Source of the DNA: Pelotomaculum_B sp964543575
GTDB lineage: Bacteria > Bacillota > Desulfotomaculia > Desulfotomaculales > Pelotomaculaceae
NCBI GenBank assembly: GCA_964543575.1
Contig: CAZIYV010000041.1
Coordinates: 1-24,017 of the forward strand
Reading direction: 5' to 3'
Length of the DNA stretch: 24,017 nt
Shown: positions 7,345 to 16,545 of the stretch, piece after piece
Position numbering within the stretch: the stretch's first letter is position 1
Layout of the letters: each line of letters opens with the position of its first letter
Notes under the pieces: model-generated
The model's database searches: none
What the model was told of the DNA's origin: nothing
Seen by the model: the letters and a program-made list of their open reading frames with translations, nothing else
Program-made: the position numbers and the translations under genes

Positions 7345-7862
7345 AGTTTCTTTACCCTAAAATGTATGTTTCATCAATATTGGAGATCAAGACCGGTTTA
7401 CTTAGAGAACTGGGCCTAAAAGGTATAATTTTTGATCTGGACAACACCATAGTGCGAAGAGATTCGGTTGTTTTTACCCCGGAGATATTGAAGTTTCTCT
7501 CAGAGTTGCGGGAGGAAGGATTCAAACTGGGCATAGTCTCCAATAATTCCCGGAAGAGGGTTGGGGCTGTAGCCGCTCAAATGTCGCTGCCGGCTGTATA
7601 CCGGGCGGTTAAGCCGCTGGCGGGACCTTTTCGCCGTGCCCTGAAGATGCTGGACACCAAACCGAATGAGACTGCCCTGGTAGGCGACCAAATATTCACA
7701 GATATCCTGGGGGGAAACCTGATCGGTTTGTATACTATCCTGGTGGTGCCGATGGGAGGAAAAGAATTCCTGGGAACCAGGCTTATTGGTCGTCCCCTGG
7801 AGAAGATAGTGCTGGCCAGGATAAAAAAGTCAGCGGGGGTTCTGCATGGCAAGTGGGATTAA
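7338..7862 (+). CDS. yqeG: YqeG family HAD IIIA-type phosphatase
   Basis: This 174-residue HAD-superfamily protein shows all four HAD motifs: FDLDNT with D33 and D35, VSNNS (67-71), K92 in RAVKPL, and GDQIFTD (116-122). The N-terminus MLKFLYPKMYVSSI is typical of YqeG, which supports the TTG start overlapping the mobA stop. YqeG proteins are putative phosphatases of the mitochondrial PGP phosphatase-like type; the physiological substrate in bacteria is not settled. In Bacillus yqeG lies close to the shikimate dehydrogenase gene, and here it overlaps aroE by 17 bases, so that neighbourhood is partly conserved. Confidence 0.9.
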   Translation: MLKFLYPKMYVSSILEIKTGLLRELGLKGIIFDLDNTIVRRDSVVFTPEILKFLSELREEGFKLGIVSNNSRKRVGAVAAQMSLPAVYRAVKPLAGPFRRALKMLDTKPNETALVGDQIFTDILGGNLIGLYTILVVPMGGKEFLGTRLIGRPLEKIVLARIKKSAGVLHGKWD

Positions 7863-8742
7863 CGGGCGGACAAAAATCTGTGGCATAATAGGCTATTCGG
7901 TAGGTCATGCTTTTTCGCCGGAAATGCAAAACGCAGCCTTTAGCGCGGCCGGTCTTGACTATGCTTATGTGCCTTTCCCGGTGGAGCCGGTTCATGTGGA
8001 GGCCGCGGTAAAAGCTGTAAAAGCGCTCGGGCTGGTTGGTGTTAATGTGACCATTCCTCACAAAGAGGCAGTACTGCCTCTGCTGGATCAGCTTTCTGAC
8101 GAAGCCAGGCTCACCGGTGCGGTCAATACCATTGTCAATCACTCAGGGCGACTGTATGGCCATAATACTGACGGAAAAGGCTTTTGGCGCTCTCTTGGGG
8201 AAGCAGGGTTTGTTCCTGCCGGTAAGCATGTCCTGATCCTGGGAGCCGGCGGGGCGGCCAGGGCCGTAGCAGTTTATGCCGCTCTAGCCGGAATAAAGAG
8301 GCTGACGCTGGCCAATCGGACAGAAAAGCGGGCCGGGGAACTGGCTCGCTTCATCACTGAAAAAACCGGGCTGCCTGTGGAAGTGATACCTTGGCCTGAC
8401 CAGGAAGGCAGCGCTCTGCTGAGAGAAGCGCTGTCAGGAGCGGATCTGGTAGTACAGGCCACTCGTCTGGGTATGCACCCCAACGAATCTGAAGCGATTC
8501 CTCTGCCCTACGACCTGTTTAAGCCGGGCAAGGTGGTCTGTGATCTGGTATATAATCCACTGGAGACAATGTTTTTAAAGAAAGCCAGCCAGGCCGGGGC
8601 CACTGCTGTCAGTGGGTTGGGGATGCTCTTGCACCAGGGGGCGCTTTCTTTTGAGCTGTGGACCGGCGTTGCCGCTCCTCTGGAAGTGATGAGGGAAATA
8701 CTGATTAAGAATACAGAATTCAGGAGACAGAAGACAGAATAA
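7846..8742 (+). CDS. aroE: Shikimate 5-dehydrogenase
   Basis: This 298-residue enzyme performs the NADPH-dependent reduction of 3-dehydroshikimate to shikimate. The substrate domain contains GVNVTIPHKE with the catalytic lysine, AVNTIV and GHNTDGKGF with the catalytic aspartate. The cofactor domain contains GAGGAARAV and the NRT motif, and the C-terminal LLHQGALSFELW carries the conserved Gln. The N-terminal substrate motif, usually HSxSPxMHN, reads HAFSPEMQN, so the first of the two shikimate-contacting serines is Ala. The ATG lies within the end of yqeG and is preceded by GGGGG. The last ten residues are a variable tail. Confidence 0.93.
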   Translation: MASGINGRTKICGIIGYSVGHAFSPEMQNAAFSAAGLDYAYVPFPVEPVHVEAAVKAVKALGLVGVNVTIPHKEAVLPLLDQLSDEARLTGAVNTIVNHSGRLYGHNTDGKGFWRSLGEAGFVPAGKHVLILGAGGAARAVAVYAALAGIKRLTLANRTEKRAGELARFITEKTGLPVEVIPWPDQEGSALLREALSGADLVVQATRLGMHPNESEAIPLPYDLFKPGKVVCDLVYNPLETMFLKKASQAGATAVSGLGMLLHQGALSFELWTGVAAPLEVMREILIKNTEFRRQKTE

Positions 8743-8784
8743 AAATACTAATACTGAACAAATAACTTACGGAGGAATAAGAGT

Positions 8785-9945
8785 TTGTTAAGATACCTTA
8801 CAGCGGGTGAATCACATGGTCCCGCTCTTATTGCCATCGTTGAAGGCTTACCGTCCGGTCTCGCACTGACCGCTGATTATGTCAACAGGCAGCTTAAAAG
8901 GCGCCAGGGTGGTTATGGCCGCGGCGCCAGGATGAACATAGAAAGCGATAAAGCAGAATTCTTGTCCGGGGTGCGGGGCGGCATAACGCTGGGCAGCCCG
9001 CTAACCCTGTACATAAGAAACAAAGACTGGTCCAACTGGTCTCAGATCATGTCGCCAGACCAGGAAGCCCTGCTGGAAGAAAAAGTGGTTACAAGGCCGC
9101 GGCCCGGACATGCTGACCTGGCGGGCGCGTTGAAATACCGGCACAAAGATATCCGCAACGTCCTGGAACGTTCCAGCGCGCGTGAGACTGCTGCGAGGGT
9201 GGCGGTAGGCAGTACAGCCAGGAAACTATTAGAGGAACTGGGCATAGAAATAACCGGACAGGTGCTTCAGATCGGTGGTATAAACGCTGATACCGGCAAA
9301 AACGCGCCAGAGGAAATGAAAAAACAGCTTGCATCTTCTCAGGTTCTCTGCGCCGATCCGGTGGCAGAGCGCCAGATTATTGATAGAATTGAACAAGCGA
9401 GACAAAACGGTGACACCCTGGGCGGTGTTTTCGAGGTCAGGGTCCAGGGCGTGCCGGCAGGACTGGGAAGCTACGTGCACTGGGACCGGAAAATCGACGC
9501 CAGCCTGGCGGCGGCGCTGATGAGCATCCAAACCGTAAAAGGTGTTGAAGTGGGCGCGGGGTTTACTGGCGCGGCGCTGATGGGCTCCCAATTTCAGGAT
9601 GAAATATTTTACCGGAAAGACAGAGGCTTTTACCGGGCGACTAACCGGGCGGGCGGTATTGAGGGCGGCATGACCAATGGGGAGGTTATTGTACTGCGTG
9701 CCGCTGTGAAGCCTATCCCAACATTATACCAGCCTCTGCAGAGCGTGGATCTGATTGACAAAACAATTTCCAGGGCGGCAATAGAGCGGTCTGATGTGTG
9801 CGCGGTTCCCGCGGCCTGCGTCATAGGCGAGTCTGTTGTAGCCTGGGAGATAGCACGGGCCTGTCTGGAAAAGTGCTGCGGCGACAGCCTGGCTGAATTA
9901 AAGGAAAACTGGAATCATTACCTTACCTATTTGAGGCAGGTGTAG
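8785..9945 (+). CDS. aroC: Chorismate synthase
   Basis: This 386-residue enzyme converts 5-enolpyruvylshikimate-3-phosphate to chorismate using reduced FMN, the last shared step of aromatic biosynthesis. Family signatures are AGESHGPAL at the N-terminus, RRQGGYGRG followed by IESD, RPGHADLAGALKYRH, DIRNVLERSSARETAAR, and AGGIEGGMTNGE. The TTG start lies seven bases after GGAGGAA (8771-8777), a strong ribosome site. The length is typical of Gram-positive AroC. It follows aroE after 42 bases and precedes aroK by five, consistent with a single shikimate operon. Confidence 0.96.
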   Translation: MLRYLTAGESHGPALIAIVEGLPSGLALTADYVNRQLKRRQGGYGRGARMNIESDKAEFLSGVRGGITLGSPLTLYIRNKDWSNWSQIMSPDQEALLEEKVVTRPRPGHADLAGALKYRHKDIRNVLERSSARETAARVAVGSTARKLLEELGIEITGQVLQIGGINADTGKNAPEEMKKQLASSQVLCADPVAERQIIDRIEQARQNGDTLGGVFEVRVQGVPAGLGSYVHWDRKIDASLAAALMSIQTVKGVEVGAGFTGAALMGSQFQDEIFYRKDRGFYRATNRAGGIEGGMTNGEVIVLRAAVKPIPTLYQPLQSVDLIDKTISRAAIERSDVCAVPAACVIGESVVAWEIARACLEKCCGDSLAELKENWNHYLTYLRQV

Positions 9946-9950
9946 GTGAC

Positions 9951-10469
9951 GTGAAAAGTATTGTTTTGATCGGTTTTATGGGCACCGGCAAGACATCCAT
10001 CGGGCGCCGGCTGGCTCAACGTCTGGGGCGTGATTTTATAGATACCGACGCGGAAATTGAAGCAGTTACCGGAAAAACAATATCTCAAATATTTGCCAGG
10101 CATGGGGTGATAAGGTTTCGCTCCGAGGAAAAACTGCTGGTGAAAAGACTTGCCGGCAGGGAGGGTCTGGTAATTTCCACTGGCGGAGGAATGGCCTTAG
10201 ATCCGGAAAATGTCCGGCTGCTCAAAGAAAAAGGTGTGTTAATCACTCTAACCGCTTCCCCTGAAGTGCTCTGCGGCAGGTTGGCAAACAAGAAAACCCG
10301 CCCTTTGGTTTTGAAGGGAGATCTCAAACAAAGGATAGAAAAGCTTTTAGAAGAGAGGAAAGGTATCTACGATGTGGCGGATTTTTTCGTGGATACCGGT
10401 GTTTGCAGTCTTGACGGAGCGGTGGAGCAGATCCTCCTGTACCTGTCGGGAAGGGAAGATATGAAATGA
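9951..10469 (+). CDS. aroK: Shikimate kinase
   Basis: This 172-residue kinase phosphorylates shikimate at the 3-hydroxyl with ATP. The Walker A motif is GFMGTGKT (8-15). Shikimate-binding residues are traceable as D34 (DTDAEIE), R57 (IRFRSEE) and the STGGGM loop (77-81). The LID region NKKTRPL carries the conserved Arg. The gene starts with GTG five bases after aroC ends and overlaps aroB by four bases (ATGA), which indicates translational coupling. Confidence 0.95.
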   Translation: MKSIVLIGFMGTGKTSIGRRLAQRLGRDFIDTDAEIEAVTGKTISQIFARHGVIRFRSEEKLLVKRLAGREGLVISTGGGMALDPENVRLLKEKGVLITLTASPEVLCGRLANKKTRPLVLKGDLKQRIEKLLEERKGIYDVADFFVDTGVCSLDGAVEQILLYLSGREDMK

Positions 10470-11551
10470 TCACGGTACCTGTCAATCTGGGTCCGCGCAG
10501 TTATCCCATCTATATTGGCAGTGGGATTTTAGACGGACTGGGTGGTTTGTTGAAAGAGTCCAATTATGGCAAAAAAGCGCTGTTGGTTTCCAACCCGGCG
10601 GTTTATCAGAGATATGGCGAAATTGTTAAGAACAGCCTGGTGAGAAACGGATTTGAGGTTATTAACGGAGAAATCGGGGATGGCGAGGAATACAAGACCC
10701 TGGGCGAAGCTGCAGGGCTTTACGATCTGGCCTTTACCGGTGAACTGGACCGGCGGTGCCCGGTTATCGCCCTTGGCGGCGGAGTGGTGGGTGACCTGGC
10801 CGGTTTTTTAGCCGCCACCTACATGCGGGGCGTGCCTTTCATTCAGGTCCCTACCACTTTGTTGGCTCAGGTGGACAGCAGCGTGGGGGGCAAGGTGGCT
10901 GTAAACCACCCCAGAGGCAAAAACATTATCGGCGCTTTTTACCAGCCGGGACTGGTACTGGCTGATCTGGAAACACTTAAAACCCTGCCCGCCAGGGAAA
11001 TCAAATCGGGTATGGCTGAAATTATCAAATACGGAGTAATTTCTGATGGGGAATTTTTCACATGGCTGGAAGAGCGACTGGACCAGTTGCTGAGCCTGCG
11101 CGCGGATGCGCTGGAACATGCTGTGGAAACCTCGTGCCGGGTTAAAGCGGGAGTGGTGGAGGCGGATGAAACAGAACAGGGCCTGCGCGCTGTTTTAAAT
11201 TACGGGCACACCGTGGGACACGCGGTTGAGGCCTTGACCGGATACAGGGTGTTTTCGCATGGTGAAGCAGTTGGTATGGGCATGGCTGTGGCCGCCCGCA
11301 TAGCTTCAAACATGGGGATGCTGCCGGAAAAAGAGGTGAGCCGCATCATTTCTCTGATAAAAAGAGTTGGGCTGCCCGTAGTCGTGCCGGCGGATATTGC
11401 CCCGGATGACGTCCTGGCTGTCATGCGACGTGATAAAAAGTCTCTTGATGGCCGGCTGACCATGGTTCTGCCGGAGGAGATCGGTCGGGTGAGTATTATA
11501 ACCGGTGTTACCGGAGAACTCGTAAGAAAGGCAATTGAGATGAGGTCCTAG
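10466..11551 (+). CDS. aroB: 3-dehydroquinate synthase
   Basis: This 361-residue enzyme cyclises DAHP to 3-dehydroquinate using NAD and a divalent metal, the second step of the shikimate pathway. NAD-binding signatures are GDGEEYKT (71-78) and GGGVVGDLAGF (104-114). The catalytic block runs through PTTLLAQVDSSVGGK. Metal ligands can be assigned to E185 (SGMAEIIKYG), H248 (NYGHTVGH) and H265 (FSHGEAVGMG). The ATG overlaps the aroK stop by four bases. It appears to be the last gene of the aro block, since a possible terminator follows. Confidence 0.96.
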   Translation: MITVPVNLGPRSYPIYIGSGILDGLGGLLKESNYGKKALLVSNPAVYQRYGEIVKNSLVRNGFEVINGEIGDGEEYKTLGEAAGLYDLAFTGELDRRCPVIALGGGVVGDLAGFLAATYMRGVPFIQVPTTLLAQVDSSVGGKVAVNHPRGKNIIGAFYQPGLVLADLETLKTLPAREIKSGMAEIIKYGVISDGEFFTWLEERLDQLLSLRADALEHAVETSCRVKAGVVEADETEQGLRAVLNYGHTVGHAVEALTGYRVFSHGEAVGMGMAVAARIASNMGMLPEKEVSRIISLIKRVGLPVVVPADIAPDDVLAVMRRDKKSLDGRLTMVLPEEIGRVSIITGVTGELVRKAIEMRS

Positions 11552-11570
11552 AACTATTTTTAATTATTAT

Positions 11571-11633
11571 CTGGACGGCAGGTCCCAGGAGTGGTAATAT
11601 AACCTTGAAATTCCTGTCCCTCCAGATTTTTTA
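11571..11633 (+). terminator. Possible terminator after aroB
   Basis: CTGGACGGCAGG (11571-11582) can pair imperfectly with CCTGTCCCTCCAG (11613-11625), and a T-rich tract follows (ATTTTTTATTT). The loop is about 30 bases, long for an intrinsic terminator, so it may be leaky and let aro transcripts continue into the pilus genes. Confidence 0.35.
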
Positions 11634-11677
11634 TTTCCGCACACATTTATTAACGGCTTTCTATAAAGGTAAAAGAA

Positions 11678-12442
11678 ATGGTTATAACAGATTTTTTGCC
11701 CTATGTGTTTTTCGTTTTTGGTCTGGTTATAGGCAGCTTTCTTAATGTCTGTATCTACAGAATACCAAGGGGTGAGTCGGTGAATTTTCCGCCCTCTCAC
11801 TGTCCCGGCTGCAGCCAAAGGATCGCGGCGCGGGATTTAATTCCTTTGTTTAGCTACATTCTGCTCAAAGGCCGCTGCCGCTTTTGCGGCAATAAGATCA
11901 GTCCCCTGTATCCCTTCATCGAACTTCTTACCGGCCTGCTCTTTGCGGCGGTATATTTGCGCTTTGGACATACTGTCCTGCTCTATAAAGCTCTTTTCCT
12001 GATCCCGGTTTTGATCATAGTCACCTTCATAGACCTGCGGCATTATATCATACCGGACAAGGTAACAGTTTTTGCTTTGGCCGGCGGGGTGGTCCTGAAT
12101 GTTTTTACCCGCGATCTGACCCTGGTTTCCTCCCTGTTGGGGCTAACCTCAGCAGCTGCTTTTTTGCTGTTAATTGCCCTGGTGAGCAAGGGCGGCATGG
12201 GCGGTGGTGATATCAAGTTCGCAGCTGTGATCGGCTTGTTTTTAGGTTGGCCGAATGGATTGTTCGCGGTTTTCCTGGGCTGTATGCTGGCCGGTCTGGT
12301 TGGGATAGTTTTACTGCTTACCAGGATCAAAGGCCGTAAGGACGCCATCCCCTTTGGACCGTTTTTGTGTGCCGGGACGCTGGTGGCAATCTGGCGCGGC
12401 GAGGAAATCCTGATGTGGTATTTGAACAAAGTTTGGTTTTGA
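11678..12442 (+). CDS. pilD: Type IV prepilin peptidase (A24 family, PilD-like)
   Basis: This 254-residue membrane aspartic protease cleaves prepilins after the Gly of the leader and usually N-methylates the new terminus. The cytoplasmic loop carries two CxxC zinc pairs (C42/C45 and C67/C70), as in bifunctional enzymes. The two catalytic aspartates are D119 (FIDLRHYIIPD) and D178 (GGGDIKF). Several hydrophobic helices fill the rest. It opens the pilus gene block, and six prepilins with Gly/Glu+5 leaders are encoded downstream as likely substrates. The ATG follows a modest AAAGGTAAA site. Confidence 0.94.
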   Translation: MVITDFLPYVFFVFGLVIGSFLNVCIYRIPRGESVNFPPSHCPGCSQRIAARDLIPLFSYILLKGRCRFCGNKISPLYPFIELLTGLLFAAVYLRFGHTVLLYKALFLIPVLIIVTFIDLRHYIIPDKVTVFALAGGVVLNVFTRDLTLVSSLLGLTSAAAFLLLIALVSKGGMGGGDIKFAAVIGLFLGWPNGLFAVFLGCMLAGLVGIVLLLTRIKGRKDAIPFGPFLCAGTLVAIWRGEEILMWYLNKVWF

Positions 12443-12490
12443 TCAAGAAAGTGTATACCAAAAAACTATATATAAATTTTGAGGTGGAAT

Positions 12491-14161
12491 ATGTCTGCTG
12501 GTAAAAGAAAAATGCTGGGTGTCAGGCTCCTCGAGAAAGGACTTATTAACAACGACCAACTTGGTGAAGCCCTGCTCGTGCAGTCCCGGCGAGGGGGCCT
12601 GCTGGGCCACATCCTGGTTAAGATGGGTATGATCAGCGAGGAAGAGTTGACCAGGGTGTTGGGAATCGAGGAACTGGCGCCAACGGATAAAATTGATAAG
12701 GAACTTATTGGCCTGGTGCCGGAGCAGTTGGTGAGAAGATATAAGTTGTTTCCTGTAAAGAAAACGGGAAACCGCTTTTACGTGGCCATGGCCGATCCTT
12801 TGAACATCCTGGCCATTGATGATCTGAGACTGCTCACAGGGTTTGACATAGAGCCCCTGGCTGCCAGCGAAAAAGATATAAATAAACTCATAGAAAAATA
12901 TTTCGGCATCCCGGAAATAGAAAAGGCCATGCAGGAACTTGGCATCGAGCCGGAGATCGCGGACCAGGATGAAATAAAAGAAGATGTAATTATTGATGAG
13001 GCGCCGGTTATCCGCCTGGTTAACTCATTAATAACCAGGGCGATCAATGAGGAAGCCAGCGATATTCATATCGAGCCTTTTAAGCAGGGGATCAGGATTC
13101 GTTACCGGGTTGACGGTATTCTGCGTGAGGTAATGAAACTGCCCCGTAAGATGATTTTTGCCATTGTTTCACGTATAAAAGTGATGTCAAATTTGGATAT
13201 CGCCGAGCGGCGCACACCCCAGGACGGCCGCATACCGCTTAAGCTGCCGGGCCATGACCTTGACTTGAGAATATCCACCATGCCGACCGTATATGGTGAG
13301 AAAGTGGTCATCCGGATCCTCTACAAAGAGAGTATCAAGAATTACACTCTGGAAAAGCTTGGTCTTTCGGAGTACAATCTTGAACGGTTTTCAGCTTTTA
13401 TCAAGAATTCGTACGGCATGCTGCTGGTCACAGGCCCAACCGGCAGCGGCAAAACCACTACTCTTTATACCGCTTTAAATTCAATTAACACCATAGATCA
13501 AAACATTATAACCGTGGAAGACCCGGTTGAATATATGCTGGACGGTATTAACCAGGCCCAGGTGAATGTGAAGGCGGGAATTACCTTTGCCAGTTACCTG
13601 CGCTCCATCCTGCGGCAGGACCCTGATATCATCATGATCGGTGAGATAAGAGACCATGAGACTGCCGAAATAGCGGTACAGGCGGCCATTACAGGCCACC
13701 TGGTGCTCTCGACCCTGCACACCAACGACGCGCCCGGGGCGGTAACCAGGCTCATTGATATGGGCATGGCGCCATTCATGGTCGCTTCCTCGCTTCTGGG
13801 AGTGGTCGCCCAGCGCCTGGTGCGCCGCATATGTGAGGGCTGCAAGCAGGAATGCGTTCCAGAGGAAAGTGAAATCGCGTTCGCAGGGCTGGACGCCGGC
13901 ACCGTCTTATACTCCGGCGCCGGCTGTGAAAAATGTAATTTCACCGGTTACAGGGGCCGCATCGCGATTTACGAAGTTATGACCATGCTGCCTTCCCTGC
14001 AGAGTATTGTTTTAAACAGCGCCACAACCGAAGAGCTGAGAGATGCGGCTATCAGCAACGGTATGATCACTCTGAAAGAGGATGGGATTAAAAAAGCTCT
14101 GAGCGGTCTCACTACTATAAAAGAAATTATGCGGGTGGCCTTTAGAGAAGAAAAAATATGA
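12491..14161 (+). CDS. pilB: Type IV pilus extension ATPase PilB (GspE family)
   Basis: This 556-residue hexameric AAA-type ATPase powers pilus assembly. An N-terminal GspE-N domain (about 1-150) precedes the ATPase core. The core has Walker A GPTGSGKT (315-322), an Asp box VEDPVEY, Walker B DPDIIMIGEIRD with E385, and a His box STLHTNDA. A zinc-binding tetracysteine typical of PilB/GspE is present (C448, C451, C479, C482). The ATG at 12491 follows GAGGTGG by three bases. A TTG at 12479 lies upstream of that ribosome site and is less likely. It forms a tight block with pilT and pilC. Confidence 0.95.
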   Translation: MSAGKRKMLGVRLLEKGLINNDQLGEALLVQSRRGGLLGHILVKMGMISEEELTRVLGIEELAPTDKIDKELIGLVPEQLVRRYKLFPVKKTGNRFYVAMADPLNILAIDDLRLLTGFDIEPLAASEKDINKLIEKYFGIPEIEKAMQELGIEPEIADQDEIKEDVIIDEAPVIRLVNSLITRAINEEASDIHIEPFKQGIRIRYRVDGILREVMKLPRKMIFAIVSRIKVMSNLDIAERRTPQDGRIPLKLPGHDLDLRISTMPTVYGEKVVIRILYKESIKNYTLEKLGLSEYNLERFSAFIKNSYGMLLVTGPTGSGKTTTLYTALNSINTIDQNIITVEDPVEYMLDGINQAQVNVKAGITFASYLRSILRQDPDIIMIGEIRDHETAEIAVQAAITGHLVLSTLHTNDAPGAVTRLIDMGMAPFMVASSLLGVVAQRLVRRICEGCKQECVPEESEIAFAGLDAGTVLYSGAGCEKCNFTGYRGRIAIYEVMTMLPSLQSIVLNSATTEELRDAAISNGMITLKEDGIKKALSGLTTIKEIMRVAFREEKI

Positions 14162-14204
14162 CGATATTGAATTAAAAAGAACTGTTGTTGTTGGTAAATA
14201 ATTT

Positions 14205-15305
14205 ATGAGGATTATAGATATCGTAACTCAGGCAGCCGCGCTTGGCGCCTCAGACATTCATATCACTGTGGGCAGGCCCCCGGTGTACAGGCTGCACGGG
14301 CTCCTTTACCCGCTTGACGCGTTGGAGCTCAATGGAAAACTAAGCCTGCTGCGGGTTGAAGAGATAAAAGCTCTGACTCCACAGGATACTGAAGAAATGG
14401 CACGGCAGGTTATGAACCAGAGCCAGCTGGAAAAATTCAAGGAAAGAGGAGAGCTTGATTTTTCTTACGCTGTGCCGGGTACAACCAGAGTGCGGGTAAA
14501 TGTGTTTAAGCAGAGAAACAGCACCGCCCTGGCAATGCGGCTGCTGAGCACTCGCATCCCTACCTTCCAGGAACTGGGGCTGCCGGAAATAATGGCTTAC
14601 CTGTCCAGAAGGCCCAACGGGCTGGTACTGGTAACAGGTCCGACCGGCAGCGGCAAGTCGACCACCCTGGCGGCGATGATTGATCTGGTGAACAAAGAAA
14701 GAAGGATGCATATTCTAACCCTGGAGGACCCTATAGAATACCTGCACAAACACAACCGTTCCATTATCAACCAGCGTGAGATCGGTCAGGATACGAAATC
14801 TTTCGCCGCCTCTTTAAGGGCAGCCCTGCGCGAGGACCCGGATGTGATCCTGGTGGGGGAAATGCGTGATCTGGAAACAATTTCAATAGCCATAACCGCC
14901 GCTGAAACCGGGCACCTGGTACTGGCCACCCTGCACACTTCCAGCGCGGCTGAAACAATTGACCGGGTGATTGATGTCTTCCCGCCCAGCCAGCAGCAGC
15001 AGATACGCATCCAGCTGGCCAATACAATTGAAGGGATTATATCACAGCAGCTTATTCCCAGAATCGACAAGCCCGGCCGGGTGGTGTCTTTGGAAATACT
15101 GGTGGCCAACCCGGCCATACGGAACCTGATCCGGGAAGGCAAGACCTTCCAGATCCCTTCGCAACTGCAGACCGGCCTCAAGCAGGGCATGCAGACACTT
15201 GATATGTCTTTGCGGAATCTTTATAAGAAGAAAATGATCAGCAGGGAAGAGGTTTTAAACCGGGCCTTCGATCCTGAAAGTCTGATCAAAAACCTTGGAG
15301 GATAA
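14205..15305 (+). CDS. pilT: Type IV pilus retraction ATPase PilT
   Basis: This 366-residue ATPase drives pilus depolymerisation and hence twitching. It has a PAS-like N-terminal domain, Walker A GPTGSGKS (145-152), an Asp box LEDPIEY, Walker B DPDVILVGEMRD with E219, a His box ATLHTSSA and the PilT-specific AIRNLIREGK motif near the C-terminus. No tetracysteine is present, as expected for PilT rather than PilB. The ribosome site is weak. The gene lies 43 bases after pilB and three bases before pilC. Its presence suggests retractile rather than purely secretory pili. Confidence 0.95.
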   Translation: MRIIDIVTQAAALGASDIHITVGRPPVYRLHGLLYPLDALELNGKLSLLRVEEIKALTPQDTEEMARQVMNQSQLEKFKERGELDFSYAVPGTTRVRVNVFKQRNSTALAMRLLSTRIPTFQELGLPEIMAYLSRRPNGLVLVTGPTGSGKSTTLAAMIDLVNKERRMHILTLEDPIEYLHKHNRSIINQREIGQDTKSFAASLRAALREDPDVILVGEMRDLETISIAITAAETGHLVLATLHTSSAAETIDRVIDVFPPSQQQQIRIQLANTIEGIISQQLIPRIDKPGRVVSLEILVANPAIRNLIREGKTFQIPSQLQTGLKQGMQTLDMSLRNLYKKKMISREEVLNRAFDPESLIKNLGG

Positions 15306-15308
15306 GAT

Positions 15309-16538
15309 ATGCCTCAGGTCTTTGCTTATAAAGCGAGAAATTTATCGGGCTCACTGATCAATGGGAAGGTTGAGTCTGACAGCCAGGGCGGGGCGGTTGC
15401 CCTGCTGCGCGAGAAAAATTATTTTGTAGTTGAAATAAAACCGGCCCGCGGTTTTGAGCTGGACCTGGACAAACTGTTCGGCATAAAAGTAAAAGTTAAG
15501 GAAATATCAGTCTTCTGCCGCCAGTTTGCCACCATGAATGAAGCCGGGATACCCCTTTTGCAGTGCCTGCACATACTTGTCCAGCAGACCGAAAGCAAAC
15601 GGATGGGCAAAATTTTAAAAGAAGTGGCGGTAGGGGTTGAAAAAGGGAAAAGTCTCAGCGAAGCCTTTAAGGAATACAAGCAGTACCTGCCTGAAATATT
15701 TATCAGCATGATCGCGTCAGGCGAGGTGAGCGGCACTCTTGACCAGGCGCTGGGCCGTCTGGCCATACATTTTGAAAAGGAGCACCAGTTGAGAGAGAAA
15801 GTAAAATCGGCTATGACTTACCCCCTGGTTGTCGCCGGGATGTCTTTCGCCTGTATGGTTGCCCTGTTGGTGATCGTAGTGCCTGTTTTCGTGGACATCT
15901 TTAACTCCATGGGTGTGGAACTGCCGCTGCCAACCAGGATTGTTATTTTCTTGAGCAATATGTTTAAAGGATACTGGTACCTGGTCCTGCTGGCCGCAGT
16001 GGCAGTGTTTTTCATGATTAAACAGATTGGCGCCACACCCGGAGGCAGGAAAGTTTTAGACCACCTGGCTTTAAAAGCGCCCATCTTCGGGAAACTCACG
16101 CACAAAACAATTGTGGCCAGGTTTGCCCGCACGCTGGCCACGCTTTTAAAAAGCGGCATACCCCTGATGCAGTCACTTGAGACTGTGGAAAGTGTGTCAG
16201 GCAACACTTTATTCGCCCGGGAAATACGGGGGGCCAGGGTGATGATCAGCGAGGGAGAAAGAATGGCCCCGGTTTTGATGAGAGGAAAGATGTTTCCGCC
16301 TCTGGCTATCAACCTGATCTCTGTCGGAGAGGAGTCCGGCGCGCTGGACAACTTACTTGAGAAGCTGGCTGTATTCTACGAGCAGGAAGTGGAAACGATG
16401 GTGGGCAGGCTTTCCAGTGTTATTGAACCTCTCCTGATCGCTGGGGTGGGCATCATGGTGGCATTCATCGCTCTTTCCATCTACATGCCTTTGTTCGGAA
16501 TGGCCAACGCCCTGCAGGGAGGCACAGGCATGCCTTAA
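15309..16538 (+). CDS. pilC: Type IV pilus inner-membrane platform protein PilC (GspF family)
   Basis: This 409-residue platform protein works with PilB and PilT to insert or withdraw pilins. It contains two T2SSF domains (about 70-195 and 270-395). Hydrophobic segments lie at about 176-200, 222-237 and 370-395. The typical N-terminal YKARNLSGSLINGKVE and the duplicated FxRxFATMNEAGIPLLQ / FARTLATLLKSGIPLMQ motifs are visible. GGAGG at the end of pilT serves as its ribosome site. It ends the first pilus transcription block. The pilin gene begins 340 bases later behind a riboswitch. Confidence 0.95.
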   Translation: MPQVFAYKARNLSGSLINGKVESDSQGGAVALLREKNYFVVEIKPARGFELDLDKLFGIKVKVKEISVFCRQFATMNEAGIPLLQCLHILVQQTESKRMGKILKEVAVGVEKGKSLSEAFKEYKQYLPEIFISMIASGEVSGTLDQALGRLAIHFEKEHQLREKVKSAMTYPLVVAGMSFACMVALLVIVVPVFVDIFNSMGVELPLPTRIVIFLSNMFKGYWYLVLLAAVAVFFMIKQIGATPGGRKVLDHLALKAPIFGKLTHKTIVARFARTLATLLKSGIPLMQSLETVESVSGNTLFAREIRGARVMISEGERMAPVLMRGKMFPPLAINLISVGEESGALDNLLEKLAVFYEQEVETMVGRLSSVIEPLLIAGVGIMVAFIALSIYMPLFGMANALQGGTGMP

Positions 16539-16545
16539 AAATGCA

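Noticed and set aside
9229..9591. 120-codon open frame on the minus strand inside aroC
   Set aside because: Antisense to a clear chorismate synthase gene, with no ribosome site and no recognisable domain.
13594..13944. 116-codon open frame on the minus strand inside pilB
   Set aside because: Shadow of codon bias in the ATPase gene. The sense protein has every expected motif.
15818..16351. 177-codon open frame on the minus strand inside pilC
   Set aside because: Long, but fully antisense to the platform protein gene and of low-complexity composition with no family features.
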